Source: Streptomyces sp. NBC_00569 (GTDB taxonomy: Bacteria; Actinomycetota; Actinomycetes; Streptomycetales; Streptomycetaceae). Taken from it: a stretch of 64,000 bases of DNA. Below, one piece after another: positions 9,612 through 17,755 of the stretch; position 1 is the first letter of the stretch, and the number at the start of each line of letters is the position of its first letter. Location: assembly GCF_036345255.1 (NCBI RefSeq), contig NZ_CP107783.1:1550001-1614000 (forward strand). The letters run 5' to 3'. The notes under the pieces were generated by a model. It was not told where the DNA came from, did not search any database, and saw nothing but the letters and a program-made list of their open reading frames with translations. Both the position numbers and the translations under genes were made by a program.

Positions 9612-10658
9612 TCAGGGCGCGGCGGCGGTGCTGCCGCGCTGCTGGAGATGGGGCAGTTCGTCCTCGACGCGCAGAGCTGGTCCGCCGTCGAGCAGGGCGA
9701 GCAGTTCCTCCGCGGCCCGCCGGCCGAACGCTGTCGTGTCGCGGACGAGCGCCGTCAGGGAGGGGTGCGCGGTGCGGCACAGGACGGAGTCGTCCCAGGC
9801 CACGATGGACAGTCGCGCCGGCACGGGGATGCCCCGCCCGGCGGCGACGGCGAGCCCGGCGACGGCGAGGACGTCGTTGTCGTAGACGATCGCCGTCGGC
9901 GGGGCGTCGGACGCGAGGACGCGGCGCGTGACCTCGGCGCCCTCGGTGTCCGAGTAGTCCGTGGTGATCGACCGGACGTCGGTGAGGCCGCGCCGCTCCG
10001 CCTCGGTGCGCAGCGACTGGATGCGGCGCCGGGTGTGGGCGAGTTCGGGCAGGCCCGCGATGTGCACGATCCTGCGGTGTCCGAGGCCGTGCAGGTGACT
10101 CACGATGGACGCCATGGCGCGGGCGTCGTCGGCCCACAGGTTGGAGATGCCGGGGTGTCCGGTGCCGTCGTCGCCGGGCGGCAGGGAGCCGATGACGACG
10201 GCCGGCAGGCCGAGTTCGTCCAGGAGCGGCGGCCGGGGGTCGTCCGCCCGCGGGTCGACGACGAGGACGCCGTCCACGCGGCGCTCGGCCCACCAGCGCC
10301 GGTAGGCGTCGCACTCCGCGGACAGGTCCTCGACGACCTGGAAGAGCAGGCCGAGGCGGCGCCTGGCGAGGACCTCCTGGATGCCGGAGACGAGCTGGAG
10401 GAAGAACGACTCGACGCCGAGCGTGCTGGCCGGGCGGGCCAGCACGAGGCCGACCGTGGCCGCGCCCTCGCCCGACAGGGCGCGCGCCGCGGCGCTGGGC
10501 CGCCAGCCCAGCTGGTCGGCGACGCGGCGGACCCGGTCCCGGGTGGCTTCCGAGACACCGGGCCTGCCGTTGAGCGCGAAGGAGACGGCGCTCTCGGACA
10601 CGCCCGAGCGCAGCGCGATGTCCTTGATGGTGGGGCGTCTGGCGGGGGTACGCCGCAT
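9612..10658 (-). CDS. LacI-family transcriptional regulator of the glycan locus
   Basis: DNA-binding repressor. The N-terminal HTH is PTIKDIALRSGVSESAVSFALNG followed by the hinge RPSAAARALSGEG; the rest is a periplasmic-binding-like effector domain, 348 residues in all. Start ATG 10658 (MRRTPARRPTIKD) is preceded by an AGGAG, whereas the upstream in-frame ATG at 10697 adds a non-family leader. It lies at the head of the leftward operon and is divergent from the GH5-GH85 pair. Two AGCGCT-centred palindromes in the shared upstream region are the likely operators for both directions. Confidence 0.93.
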   Translation of the reverse strand: MRRTPARRPTIKDIALRSGVSESAVSFALNGRPGVSEATRDRVRRVADQLGWRPSAAARALSGEGAATVGLVLARPASTLGVESFFLQLVSGIQEVLARRRLGLLFQVVEDLSAECDAYRRWWAERRVDGVLVVDPRADDPRPPLLDELGLPAVVIGSLPPGDDGTGHPGISNLWADDARAMASIVSHLHGLGHRRIVHIAGLPELAHTRRRIQSLRTEAERRGLTDVRSITTDYSDTEGAEVTRRVLASDAPPTAIVYDNDVLAVAGLAVAAGRGIPVPARLSIVAWDDSVLCRTAHPSLTALVRDTTAFGRRAAEELLALLDGGPALRVEDELPHLQQRGSTAAAP

Positions 10659-10704
10659 GGCTTGGCTCCTGGATCCGCTTCGCCGGACGGTTCGCACGGC
10701 TGGC

Positions 10705-10743
10705 TAAAGCGCTTGAGTGCGGTGGAGACTAAAGCGCTAAAGC
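10705..10743. promoter_or_regulatory. two LacI-type operators in the divergent regulator/GH5 intergenic region
   Basis: Two copies of a CTAAAGCGCT sequence, centred on the self-complementary hexamer AGCGCT at 10708-10713 and 10733-10738, are spaced 25 bp centre to centre. The first continues into an 8-bp perfect palindrome, AAGCGCTT. A central CG with A/T-rich flanks is the usual LacI-family operator form. The pair sits about 47-85 bp upstream of the LacI ATG and 114-152 bp upstream of the GH5-like ATG. Confidence 0.72.
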
Positions 10744-10856
10744 CACCTCGGCAAGAGGGCTCGTAAAAATCTCCTGGAACTGCGCAAAGGGTGGATGCGA
10801 GCAGGGAGTTGAGGGCAGACTGCCCGGGATTCGATTCCGATAGCCGGGAGTCCGCG

Positions 10857-12098
10857 ATGCGTTTCGGCGCCAACTACACGCCCAGCCAGGGGTGGTTCCA
10901 CCACTGGCTCGACTTCGACCTCGACGCCGTGCGCGCGGACCTGGACGCGATCGCCGCGCTGGGCCTCGACCATGTGCGCGTGTTCCCGCTGTGGCCCGTC
11001 TTCCAGCCCAATCGCTCCCTGATCAGACCGCGGGCGGTCGAGCAGCTGGTGGCACTCGCGGACGCGGCCGGCGAGCGCGGCCTCGATGTGAACGTGGACG
11101 GGCTCCAGGGGCACCTGTCGAGTTTCGACTTCCTGCCCGCCTGGACTCGGACCTGGCACCGCCGCAATATCTTCACCGATCCGGACGTCGTCTCGGCCCA
11201 GGAGGACTATCTCCGGACGCTCGCCTCCGCGCTCGCCGACCGGCCGAACTTCCTGGGAATGACGATCGGCAACGAGATCGCCCAGTTCGCGGCGGGCCCT
11301 CCGCATCCGGACCCGGACCGCATCACCCCCGAGCAGGCCGGGAGCTGGCTGGAGCGGGTCCTCGCCGCGTGCGAGGAGGGAGCGCCGGGGCTGCCGCATC
11401 TGCACGCCGAGTACGACGCCTCCTGGTACCAGGACGACCAGCCGTTCACCCCGGCGCACGCGGCGCGGCTCGGCGCGATGACGGCGGTGCACTCCTGGGT
11501 GTTCAACGGCACCGCGCAGCGCCACGGACGCAGTGGCCCGGCGACCTCGGGGCATGCCGCGTATCTGGTCGAGCTGTCGAAGGCGTGGGCGCTCGACGCA
11601 CGGCGTCCGGTGTGGCTCCAGGAGGTGGGCGCGCCGCAGCCGCTGATCCCGGCCGAGCACGCGGCCGAGTTCACGGAGGCCACCGTCGAGGCCGCCCTGG
11701 ACTGCCCGGATCTGTGGGGCGTCACGTGGTGGTGCTCGCACGACGTCAGCCGCGACCTCGCCGACTTCCCCGAACTCGAGTACTCCCTGGGCCTGTTGAC
11801 GAACGACGGCGAGGTGAAGCCGGCCGGCAAGTCGGTGTCCGCGATCGCCGCCCACTGGCGGGGGCGCGAGCACGCGCCGGCTCCGCGCACCACGGCCCTG
11901 GTCGTGGACGCCGGCGACGAGGACCGGGCCCCGCACCGCTCGGTGTGCGCACCGGGCGGACCCGTCTTCGAGGCGTTCACGCGTCTGACGGCGGACGGGG
12001 CGCGTCCGACGACGGTCCTTGCGGGCCTCGCGGACGACGCGGGGCATCTCGCGGCGCGCGGGATCACCGAGGTCGTGACGGTTGACAACGTTGCCTGA
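10857..12098 (+). CDS. clan GH-A glycoside hydrolase, GH5_18-like beta-mannosidase
   Basis: Retaining glycosidase with a TIM barrel, 413 residues, no signal peptide. MRFGANYTPSQGWFHHW and LQGHLSSFDFLPAWTRTWHRR are features I associate with subfamily GH5_18, whose characterised member in Bifidobacterium hydrolyses the Man-beta-1,4-GlcNAc core of N-glycans. Acid/base is the Glu of GMTIGNEIAQF (about residue 141); nucleophile is the Glu of VWLQEVGAP (about 262). Start ATG 10857 has GGGAG upstream; the upstream in-frame ATG at 10791 adds a leader unlike the family. The subfamily assignment rests on memory of the motifs; the clan assignment is secure. Confidence 0.86.
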   Translation: MRFGANYTPSQGWFHHWLDFDLDAVRADLDAIAALGLDHVRVFPLWPVFQPNRSLIRPRAVEQLVALADAAGERGLDVNVDGLQGHLSSFDFLPAWTRTWHRRNIFTDPDVVSAQEDYLRTLASALADRPNFLGMTIGNEIAQFAAGPPHPDPDRITPEQAGSWLERVLAACEEGAPGLPHLHAEYDASWYQDDQPFTPAHAARLGAMTAVHSWVFNGTAQRHGRSGPATSGHAAYLVELSKAWALDARRPVWLQEVGAPQPLIPAEHAAEFTEATVEAALDCPDLWGVTWWCSHDVSRDLADFPELEYSLGLLTNDGEVKPAGKSVSAIAAHWRGREHAPAPRTTALVVDAGDEDRAPHRSVCAPGGPVFEAFTRLTADGARPTTVLAGLADDAGHLAARGITEVVTVDNVA

Positions 12099-12146
12099 TC
12101 CCCACGTCCGCCCCTGAACTCGCCCCCGCCTCCACGGAGTTGCCTC

Positions 12147-14165
12147 ATGGCTGACGACCACTCCCCCGTACGCCCGTACATGCACGGCTACGACGCCGCC
12201 GCGCTCAAGAGCTGGAGCCCCGGGACCGACCGCTGGGCGCGCCACTTCCGCTCACGCGTCCCGCTCGCGCCGCGAATCGCCCCGTTCCCCGCCACGCAGG
12301 CGCACCCGGACCTGGCGACGGGCCCGCGTCTCATGAACCTGACCTACGACTACGACGACGCCTTCTTCACGGCCCGCAAGTACGGCGGCGCGTTCGCACG
12401 CCGCCTCCTGCGCTTTTGGCAGTACTCCGACTTCTACGGCTCCTGGCACGGGCTGCCCGTCGACGGCTCGCCCACGGACGACCCCGCTCACGGCCTGGTC
12501 AACCTGCCCAACCCCGCCTACACGGACGCGGCCCACCGCAACGGCGTGCGCAGCCTGGGCTGCTGGTTCTGGCCGCGCTCCGGCGACTTCGAGGACTATC
12601 TGGAGCAGCGCGCCGACGGCTCGTTCCCCGTGGCGGACAAGCTGATCGAGATGGCCGCGTACTTCGGCTTCGACGGCTACTTCGTCAACCACGAGGCCCA
12701 GACACCGCCCGCCCAGGCGGCGCGCCTGCACGACCTGCTGCGCTCACTGCGCGAGCGCGCCCCTGAGGGATTCCACCTCCAGTGGTACGACACGATCACG
12801 CCGGACGGGCACCTCGACTACCTCAACCACCTCGACGCGGACAACGCCGCCTGGCTCGACGTGTCCGACAGCTTCTTCGCGAACTACTGGATGACACCCG
12901 AGGGCGTCGAGACGTCGCGTGCGACGGCCCTGAAGCTGGGCCGCGACCCCTACGCGACGGTCTTCCACGGCACGGAGAACGAGCAGTTCGGCTTCGACCC
13001 CGAGTACGACCCGCGGCTGCTGTTCCCGCCGGGGGAGGCGGCGCGCACGAGCTGGGCGCTGTTCGGCTCGCACTTCGTGAAGGAGCTGGCCCCTCGCCAC
13101 GACGACCCGGACGCCCAGGAGGAGGTGTTCCGGCGCGAGCGCCGCTACTGGTCGGGGCCGCACGAGGACCCCACCCGCAGCGGCCGCCTCCTCCCCCACG
13201 ACCGGCAGACGCCACGCGACCGCGACGACCACCGGGCGTGGGACGGCGTGGCGCACCACATCGCCGAGCGGTCGGTCATCGGCTCGTTCCCGTTCGTCAC
13301 CCGCTTCAACACCGGTCACGGACGCGCCTTCTTCCTCGACGGACGGCGGGCCGCGGACGGCGACTGGCACAACGCCTCCGTCCAGGACGTGCTGCCGACC
13401 TGGCAGTTCTGGACGCGCACGGAGGGTACGGGCGCGGCGGGTACCGGTGAAGAAGACAGGGGCGCCGGGGGCGCGGGCCCAGAGGGTGCGGGCGCCGCCC
13501 TGTCGGTCGACTTCGACCACGAGCTCGCGTACGACGGCGGGTCCTCGCTGCTCCTGTCGGGTCCGCTCGGGCCGGGCGGCGCGACGACGGTGCGCCTCTA
13601 CAAGACGGCGCTGACCGTCACCGGGCCCGAGCGCCTCGCCGTGACCGCGCACGGCACGGACGGCGCGGATCTGGAGGTGGGGCTGCTGTTCCAGGACGCG
13701 CCCGACGCCTTCGTCTGGCTCGCGGCCGGACCGGCGGCCGGCTGGCACACGACGACGCACAGCCTGACCCCCTTCCAGGGACGGACGATCGCGGCCGTCG
13801 GCCTGCGCGTGTCGTCCCGCCGGCCGACCCGGTGCGCGATACGGGTCGGTGAACTCGCCCTGCTCGGCCCCGAGTTCGCAGCACCCGCCCCGCCCGAGGA
13901 CTTCACGGTCGACGAGGTGCTCACGGACGGGGGGACGGACCACGTCTTCCTGTCCTGGCGCCTCGCCGGGCACGGGGTCCACCACTACGACCTGCTGCGC
14001 GACGACGACGGGAGCTGGCTCGGCCGGATCTACGACGACGTGTACTGCCTGAGCCTTCCCGCCCCCGCCGCAGCGGAGACCGTCACGCGGCTGCGGCTCG
14101 TGGCGGTCGCCCCGGACGGGTCCCGGAGCGCGCCCGCGACGGCGGAGGCCCACCGGTCCCGCTGA
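12147..14165 (+). CDS. GH85 endo-beta-N-acetylglucosaminidase, cytoplasmic
   Basis: Cleaves the GlcNAc-beta-1,4-GlcNAc bond of N-glycan cores. The barrel occupies about residues 35-390 with family landmarks LMNLTYDYDDAFF, GCWFWP, GFDGYFVNHEAQ (the N-x-E catalytic pair) and LQWYDTITPDG. A Gly/Ala-rich linker (about 430-450) precedes a beta-sandwich region and a C-terminal Fn3-like segment. 672 residues. There is no signal peptide or lipobox, unusual because most characterised GH85 enzymes are secreted. It follows the GH5-like gene by 48 nt, so the pair should be co-transcribed. Confidence 0.9.
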   Translation: MADDHSPVRPYMHGYDAAALKSWSPGTDRWARHFRSRVPLAPRIAPFPATQAHPDLATGPRLMNLTYDYDDAFFTARKYGGAFARRLLRFWQYSDFYGSWHGLPVDGSPTDDPAHGLVNLPNPAYTDAAHRNGVRSLGCWFWPRSGDFEDYLEQRADGSFPVADKLIEMAAYFGFDGYFVNHEAQTPPAQAARLHDLLRSLRERAPEGFHLQWYDTITPDGHLDYLNHLDADNAAWLDVSDSFFANYWMTPEGVETSRATALKLGRDPYATVFHGTENEQFGFDPEYDPRLLFPPGEAARTSWALFGSHFVKELAPRHDDPDAQEEVFRRERRYWSGPHEDPTRSGRLLPHDRQTPRDRDDHRAWDGVAHHIAERSVIGSFPFVTRFNTGHGRAFFLDGRRAADGDWHNASVQDVLPTWQFWTRTEGTGAAGTGEEDRGAGGAGPEGAGAALSVDFDHELAYDGGSSLLLSGPLGPGGATTVRLYKTALTVTGPERLAVTAHGTDGADLEVGLLFQDAPDAFVWLAAGPAAGWHTTTHSLTPFQGRTIAAVGLRVSSRRPTRCAIRVGELALLGPEFAAPAPPEDFTVDEVLTDGGTDHVFLSWRLAGHGVHHYDLLRDDDGSWLGRIYDDVYCLSLPAPAAAETVTRLRLVAVAPDGSRSAPATAEAHRSR

Positions 14166-14181
14166 GCGCGCGTTGAACTGT

Positions 14182-14264
14182 TGACTGATGCGCCAGTCAG
14201 CAGCTCAATACACCCACTGATCTGTATTGATGTGTGGGCACATGTTGAGATCCGCTCAACATGT
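14182..14264. repeat. three inverted repeats upstream of the XRE-TetR gene
   Basis: Three separate dyads lie in the 116-nt gap before the regulator. First, TGACTG/CAGTCA at 14182-14187 and 14194-14199 (6-bp arms). Second, TCAATACA/TGTATTGA at 14205-14212 and 14223-14230 (8-bp arms, 10-nt spacer). Third, ACATGTTGAG/CTCAACATGT at 14240-14249 and 14255-14264 (10-bp arms, 5-nt spacer). The third overlaps the -35 and spacer of the likely promoter. They are probably binding sites of the regulator itself or of a second factor. Confidence 0.8.
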
Positions 14265-14273
14265 GGTTAGGGT
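14245..14273 (+). promoter_or_regulatory. promoter of the XRE-TetR regulator
   Basis: TTGAGA at 14245-14250, 17-nt spacer, TAGGGT at 14268-14273, a typical housekeeping-sigma promoter in Streptomyces. The GTG start codon at 14282 lies where transcription should begin, so the message is probably leaderless. The 10-bp inverted repeat covers the -35 element, as expected for autorepression. Confidence 0.7.
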
Positions 14274-14281
14274 CGTCGACC

Positions 14282-15139
14282 GTGGAGCACGGAGACGAGA
14301 ACCGAGACGAGATCGCCGCCCGGGTGCGGGAGGTGATCACCGCCGCCGGGGTGAGCCAGCGCGAGTTCGCCCGGCGGATCGTCATGGACCCCTCCAAGCT
14401 TTCCCGGTCCCTGAGCGGAACACGCCGCTTCACGGCGGCCGAACTGGCACGGATCGCCGACGAGGGGCAGGTGGACGCGGGCCGGCTGCTCGGCGCACGG
14501 CACCGGCCCCCGGCCCGTCCGGCGGGCGCCGCCGTCCCGGTCGAGGGCGGCCGCCCCTCGCAGATCGTGCGCGAGACGGTCCGCCTGATCGCCGAGCGCG
14601 GCTTCCACGCCGTACGGGTCTCCGACATCGCCGAGGCCTGCGCGACCAGCACGGCCGCCATCCACTACCACTTCCCCGGCCGCGCGGAACTCCTCGAAGC
14701 CGCCGTGCGGTGGTGCATGGACGAGGACACCGCCCACCGGGCGGTCCGCACCGCCGACGCGGCGGACCCGGCCGACGAGCTGCGCCAGCTCATCGCGCTC
14801 CAGACGCCGCGCACCGCGCAGCAGCGCAGACAGTGGGCGGTGTGGCTGGACCTGTGGGCCGAGGCGGCCCGCTCCACGGCCGTCGGCGGGCTGCACGCCG
14901 AGTACTACCGGCAATGGCGCGAGACCGTCGCCGACGTGGTGCGGCGCGGCGTCGCGCGGGGTTCGTTCAGACCCGTAGACCCGGAGGCGGCGGCACTCAC
15001 GCTCACCGCCCTGATCGACGGCCTGGCCACCCAGGTGCTCGCCACGGCTCCCGGCGCCCCCGGCACCGACGCCGAGGCGATGCACACGGCCCTGCTCACG
15101 TACGTCGACAGCACCCTGACCGCGCACGCCCCCCGATGA
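14282..15139 (+). CDS. fusion regulator: N-terminal XRE-type HTH plus TetR-family repressor
   Basis: Two different DNA-binding modules in one chain of 285 residues. Residues about 8-62 form a Cro/CI-type HTH (VSQREFARRIVMDPSKLSRSLSG); residues about 92-140 form a TetR HTH (IVRETVRLIAERGFHAVRVSDIAEACATSTAAIHYHF); the remainder is an all-helical TetR ligand domain. GTG 14282 was chosen because the promoter places the transcript start there; an in-frame ATG at 14261 lies inside the -35/-10 spacer. It probably controls the carnitine genes that start 62 nt downstream, and itself. Confidence 0.88.
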   Translation: MEHGDENRDEIAARVREVITAAGVSQREFARRIVMDPSKLSRSLSGTRRFTAAELARIADEGQVDAGRLLGARHRPPARPAGAAVPVEGGRPSQIVRETVRLIAERGFHAVRVSDIAEACATSTAAIHYHFPGRAELLEAAVRWCMDEDTAHRAVRTADAADPADELRQLIALQTPRTAQQRRQWAVWLDLWAEAARSTAVGGLHAEYYRQWRETVADVVRRGVARGSFRPVDPEAAALTLTALIDGLATQVLATAPGAPGTDAEAMHTALLTYVDSTLTAHAPR

Positions 15140-15201
15140 ACTGACTTTCCCTCACATCCCCCTGCCCCCAACGGCCTCCGGGCCCAAGGAGCGATGTCCG
15201 C

Positions 15202-16122
15202 ATGCCCATGAACCAGGACGTCATCATCACCTGCGCCCTCACCGGCGCCGGCGACACCGTCCGCAAGAGCCCCCACGTACCCGTCACCCCCGAGCAGATA
15301 GCCCGCTCCGCGGTGGAGGCGGCGGACGCGGGCGCCGCCGAGGTCCACATCCACGTACGCGACCCCGAGACCGGAGCGCCCTCGCGTGACCCGCGGCTGT
15401 ACCGCGAGGTCGTCGAGCGGATCAAGGAGACCGGTACCGACGTCGTCATCAACCTCACCGCCGGAATGGGCGGTGACCTGGTCATCGACCCGGACGAGCC
15501 GCTGAAGCAGCTGCCGGGCACCGACCTCGTCGGCGGCCTCGAAAGGCTCCCGCACGTCGAGGACCTGCTCCCCGACATCTGCACCCTGGACTGCGGCTCC
15601 CTCAACTTCGGCGACGGCAGCAACCTCTACGTCTCCACCCCCGACATGCTCCGCGCGGGCGCCCGGCGCATCCAGGAGCTGGGGGTGCGGCCCGAGTTGG
15701 AGATCTTCGACACCGGTCACCTCTGGTTCGCCAAGCAGCTCCTCGCCGAGGGCCTCCTCGACGACCCGACCGTCTTCCAGCTCTGCATGGGCATCCCGTG
15801 GGGCGCGCCCGCCGACCCCGGCGTGCTCCAGGCGATGGTCAACATGCTTCCCGAGGGCGCGCAGTGGGCGAGCTTCGCGCTGGGCCGGATGCAGATGCCG
15901 TGGGTCGCGCAGTCCGTCGTGCTCGGCGGGCACGTCCGCGTCGGCCTGGAGGACAACCTCTATCTCGGCAAGGGCGTCAAGGCCACCAACGCGCAGCTCG
16001 TCGAGCGCGCCGTGACGATCGTCGAGGCGATGGGCGCCCGCGTCGCCACCCCGGACGAGGCCCGCCAGAAGCTCGGCCTCAAGCCACGCGACCGAGCCGT
16101 CACCCAGGAAGGAACCGCCTGA
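15202..16122 (+). CDS. cdhC: 3-dehydrocarnitine cleavage enzyme (BKACE/DUF849 family)
   Basis: Beta-keto acid cleavage enzyme of about 306 residues. In carnitine degradation it condenses 3-dehydrocarnitine with acetyl-CoA to give betainyl-CoA and acetoacetate. The Zn-binding HIHVRD motif is at about 49-54; the family C-terminal [14 protein letters not shown] carries the conserved Glu. BKACE enzymes act on many beta-keto acids, but the linked dehydrogenase and thioesterase are the standard carnitine partners. An AAGGAG lies upstream of the ATG. The stop overlaps the next start (TGATG). Confidence 0.88.
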   Translation: MPMNQDVIITCALTGAGDTVRKSPHVPVTPEQIARSAVEAADAGAAEVHIHVRDPETGAPSRDPRLYREVVERIKETGTDVVINLTAGMGGDLVIDPDEPLKQLPGTDLVGGLERLPHVEDLLPDICTLDCGSLNFGDGSNLYVSTPDMLRAGARRIQELGVRPELEIFDTGHLWFAKQLLAEGLLDDPTVFQLCMGIPWGAPADPGVLQAMVNMLPEGAQWASFALGRMQMPWVAQSVVLGGHVRVGLEDNLYLGKGVKATNAQLVERAVTIVEAMGARVATPDEARQKLGLKPRDRAVTQEGTA

Positions 16123-17093
16123 TGATGACGCCGACCGAACCCGAGAACGTACGCCGCGTCGCCTGTGTGGGCGCCGGAGTGATCGGTGGCGGCTGGGTCG
16201 CCCACTTCCTGGCCCGCGGCTACGACGTCACGGCCTGGGACCCGGCGCCCGACGCGGAGCTGCGGCTGCGCCGCCTCGTCGACGCCGCGTGGCCCGCGCT
16301 CACGCAGCTCGGCCTCGCCGACGGCGCGTCCACGGACCGCCTCACGGTGACCGCCACCCTCGAAGAGGCCGTGGCGGACGCCCAGTTCGTGCAGGAGAGC
16401 GCCCCGGAGAAGCTGGACCTCAAGCGCGATCTGCTCGCCCGCCTGGACGCCGCGACGCCGCCCGGAGTCGTCATCGCCTCGTCCACGTCGGGCTATCCGA
16501 TGACGGACATGCAGACGGACGCGGAGGGCGCGGGCCGCCTCGTCGTGGGGCACCCCTTCAACCCGCCGTACCTCATCCCGCTGGTCGAGGTGGTCGGCGG
16601 CGAGCGGACCTCGGCCGAGGCGGTGACGTGGGCCTCCCGCTTCTACGAGGTGGCGGGCAAGTCCGTCATCACGATGGACCGCGAGGTGCCCGGCTTCATC
16701 GCCAACCGCCTCCAGGAGGCACTGTGGCGCGAGGCCCTGCACATGGTCGCCAACGGCGAGGCCACGGTGAAGGAGATCGACGACTCCATCACCGAGGGTC
16801 CCGGCCTGCGCTGGGCCTTCATGGGCCCGATGCTGACGTTCGCGCTCGCGGGCGGCGAGGGCGGCATGGCGCACATGCTGGACCACTTCGGCCCCTCGCT
16901 GAAGTCGCCGTGGACCCGCCTCGAAGCCCCGGAACTCGACAAGGCGCTGTACGACTCCGTGGTCGCCGGCTGCGACGACGCGGCGGCCGGGCGGACCATC
17001 GCCGACCTCGTGGCCGAACGCGACCAGGGCGTCATCGACGTACTGCGCGCGACGGGCCGCCTGCCGGGCGCCCGGAAGGAGGCCCGCAAGTGA
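16122..17093 (+). CDS. cdhA: L-carnitine dehydrogenase (3-hydroxyacyl-CoA dehydrogenase fold)
   Basis: NAD-dependent oxidation of L-carnitine to 3-dehydrocarnitine. The Rossmann motif GAGVIGGGWVAHF is at about residues 16-28; the catalytic region includes SSTSGYPM and HPFNPPYLIPLVEVV; the C-terminal helical domain follows. 323 residues, matching single-domain carnitine dehydrogenases; some homologues are fused to the thioesterase that here is a separate gene. It starts inside the stop of cdhC, and its own stop overlaps the next GTG, so the three genes are coupled. Generic 3-hydroxybutyryl-CoA dehydrogenase is the alternative, made less likely by the neighbours. Confidence 0.88.
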   Translation: MMTPTEPENVRRVACVGAGVIGGGWVAHFLARGYDVTAWDPAPDAELRLRRLVDAAWPALTQLGLADGASTDRLTVTATLEEAVADAQFVQESAPEKLDLKRDLLARLDAATPPGVVIASSTSGYPMTDMQTDAEGAGRLVVGHPFNPPYLIPLVEVVGGERTSAEAVTWASRFYEVAGKSVITMDREVPGFIANRLQEALWREALHMVANGEATVKEIDDSITEGPGLRWAFMGPMLTFALAGGEGGMAHMLDHFGPSLKSPWTRLEAPELDKALYDSVVAGCDDAAAGRTIADLVAERDQGVIDVLRATGRLPGARKEARK

Positions 17094-17566
17094 CGCCGCT
17101 GCCCCTGCTGCACAGCACCGTCCGCGCCGAGTGGATCGACTACAACGGCCACATGAGCGAGGCGTTCTACGTCCTCGTCTTCGGGCACGCCACCGACGCG
17201 CTGATGATCGAGACGGGCCTGCACTCCGGGTACCGCGAGTCCACCGGCTGCTCGCTGTACACGGTCGAGTCGCACCTGCGCTATCTGCGCGACGTCCCGG
17301 AGGGAGCGACACTCGTCGTCCGCAGCCGGGTCCTGGGCGCCGCGGCCAAGAAGGCCCGCTTCACCCACGAGATGTACGTCGTCGCGGCCCCGGGCACGGA
17401 ACCCGCCGAGGACGCGCAGCCGGTCGCCACGACGGAACTGCTCGCCGTGCACGTCGACCAGAAGGCGGGGCGTGCGGCGCCGTTCCCCGACGAGGTCCGC
17501 GAGCGCTTCACCGAGCTGACCGAGCCCGCCCCGGAGTGGGCGGGACGGTCCATCGCGGAGGTCTAG
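17090..17566 (+). CDS. cdhB: betainyl-CoA thioesterase (hotdog fold)
   Basis: Hydrolyses betainyl-CoA to glycine betaine, the last step of the pathway. 158 residues of 4HBT hotdog type, with VRAEWIDYNGHMSEAFYVLVFG carrying the catalytic Asp and Asn of the D-x-N-G-H-M motif and a C-terminal strand region (ATTELLAVHVDQKAGRAAPFP). The GTG start at 17090 overlaps the stop of the dehydrogenase (GTGA). Last gene of the operon, followed by a strong hairpin. Confidence 0.88.
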   Translation: MTPLPLLHSTVRAEWIDYNGHMSEAFYVLVFGHATDALMIETGLHSGYRESTGCSLYTVESHLRYLRDVPEGATLVVRSRVLGAAAKKARFTHEMYVVAAPGTEPAEDAQPVATTELLAVHVDQKAGRAAPFPDEVRERFTELTEPAPEWAGRSIAEV

Positions 17567-17580
17567 ACGCGCGGTGACGT

Positions 17581-17608
17581 GACCCGCGCCCCACCCGGGG
17601 CGCGGGTC
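17581..17608 (+). terminator. hairpin terminator of the carnitine operon
   Basis: Perfect 12-bp stem, 17581-17592 against 17597-17608, with the 4-nt loop ACCC. It begins 15 nt after the cdhB stop. GC-rich without a U-tract, as is common in Streptomyces. Confidence 0.85.
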
Positions 17609-17755
17609 GTCGCGGCCCCCGGCGTCAGCCTGTTGGGTGTAAAGATCAGCCAACTCCGCAGGAAACCTGAATACTTGACGTCACGGAGTGCCTCCTGTGG
17701 CATTCTCGCTGCACTGATGCCCTGTAGATCGCCGAGATACGAGGGAGCAGGGGCT

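Noticed and set aside
12744..14153. 469-codon open frame antisense to GH85
   Set aside because: Low-complexity Val/Arg/Gly composition and no motifs; the plus-strand frame has a clear GH85 domain.
17675..17706. TTGACG...CATTCT as promoter of the conflict operon
   Set aside because: The spacer is 20 nt and the -10 is poor; left unannotated although some promoter must lie in this 190-nt gap.
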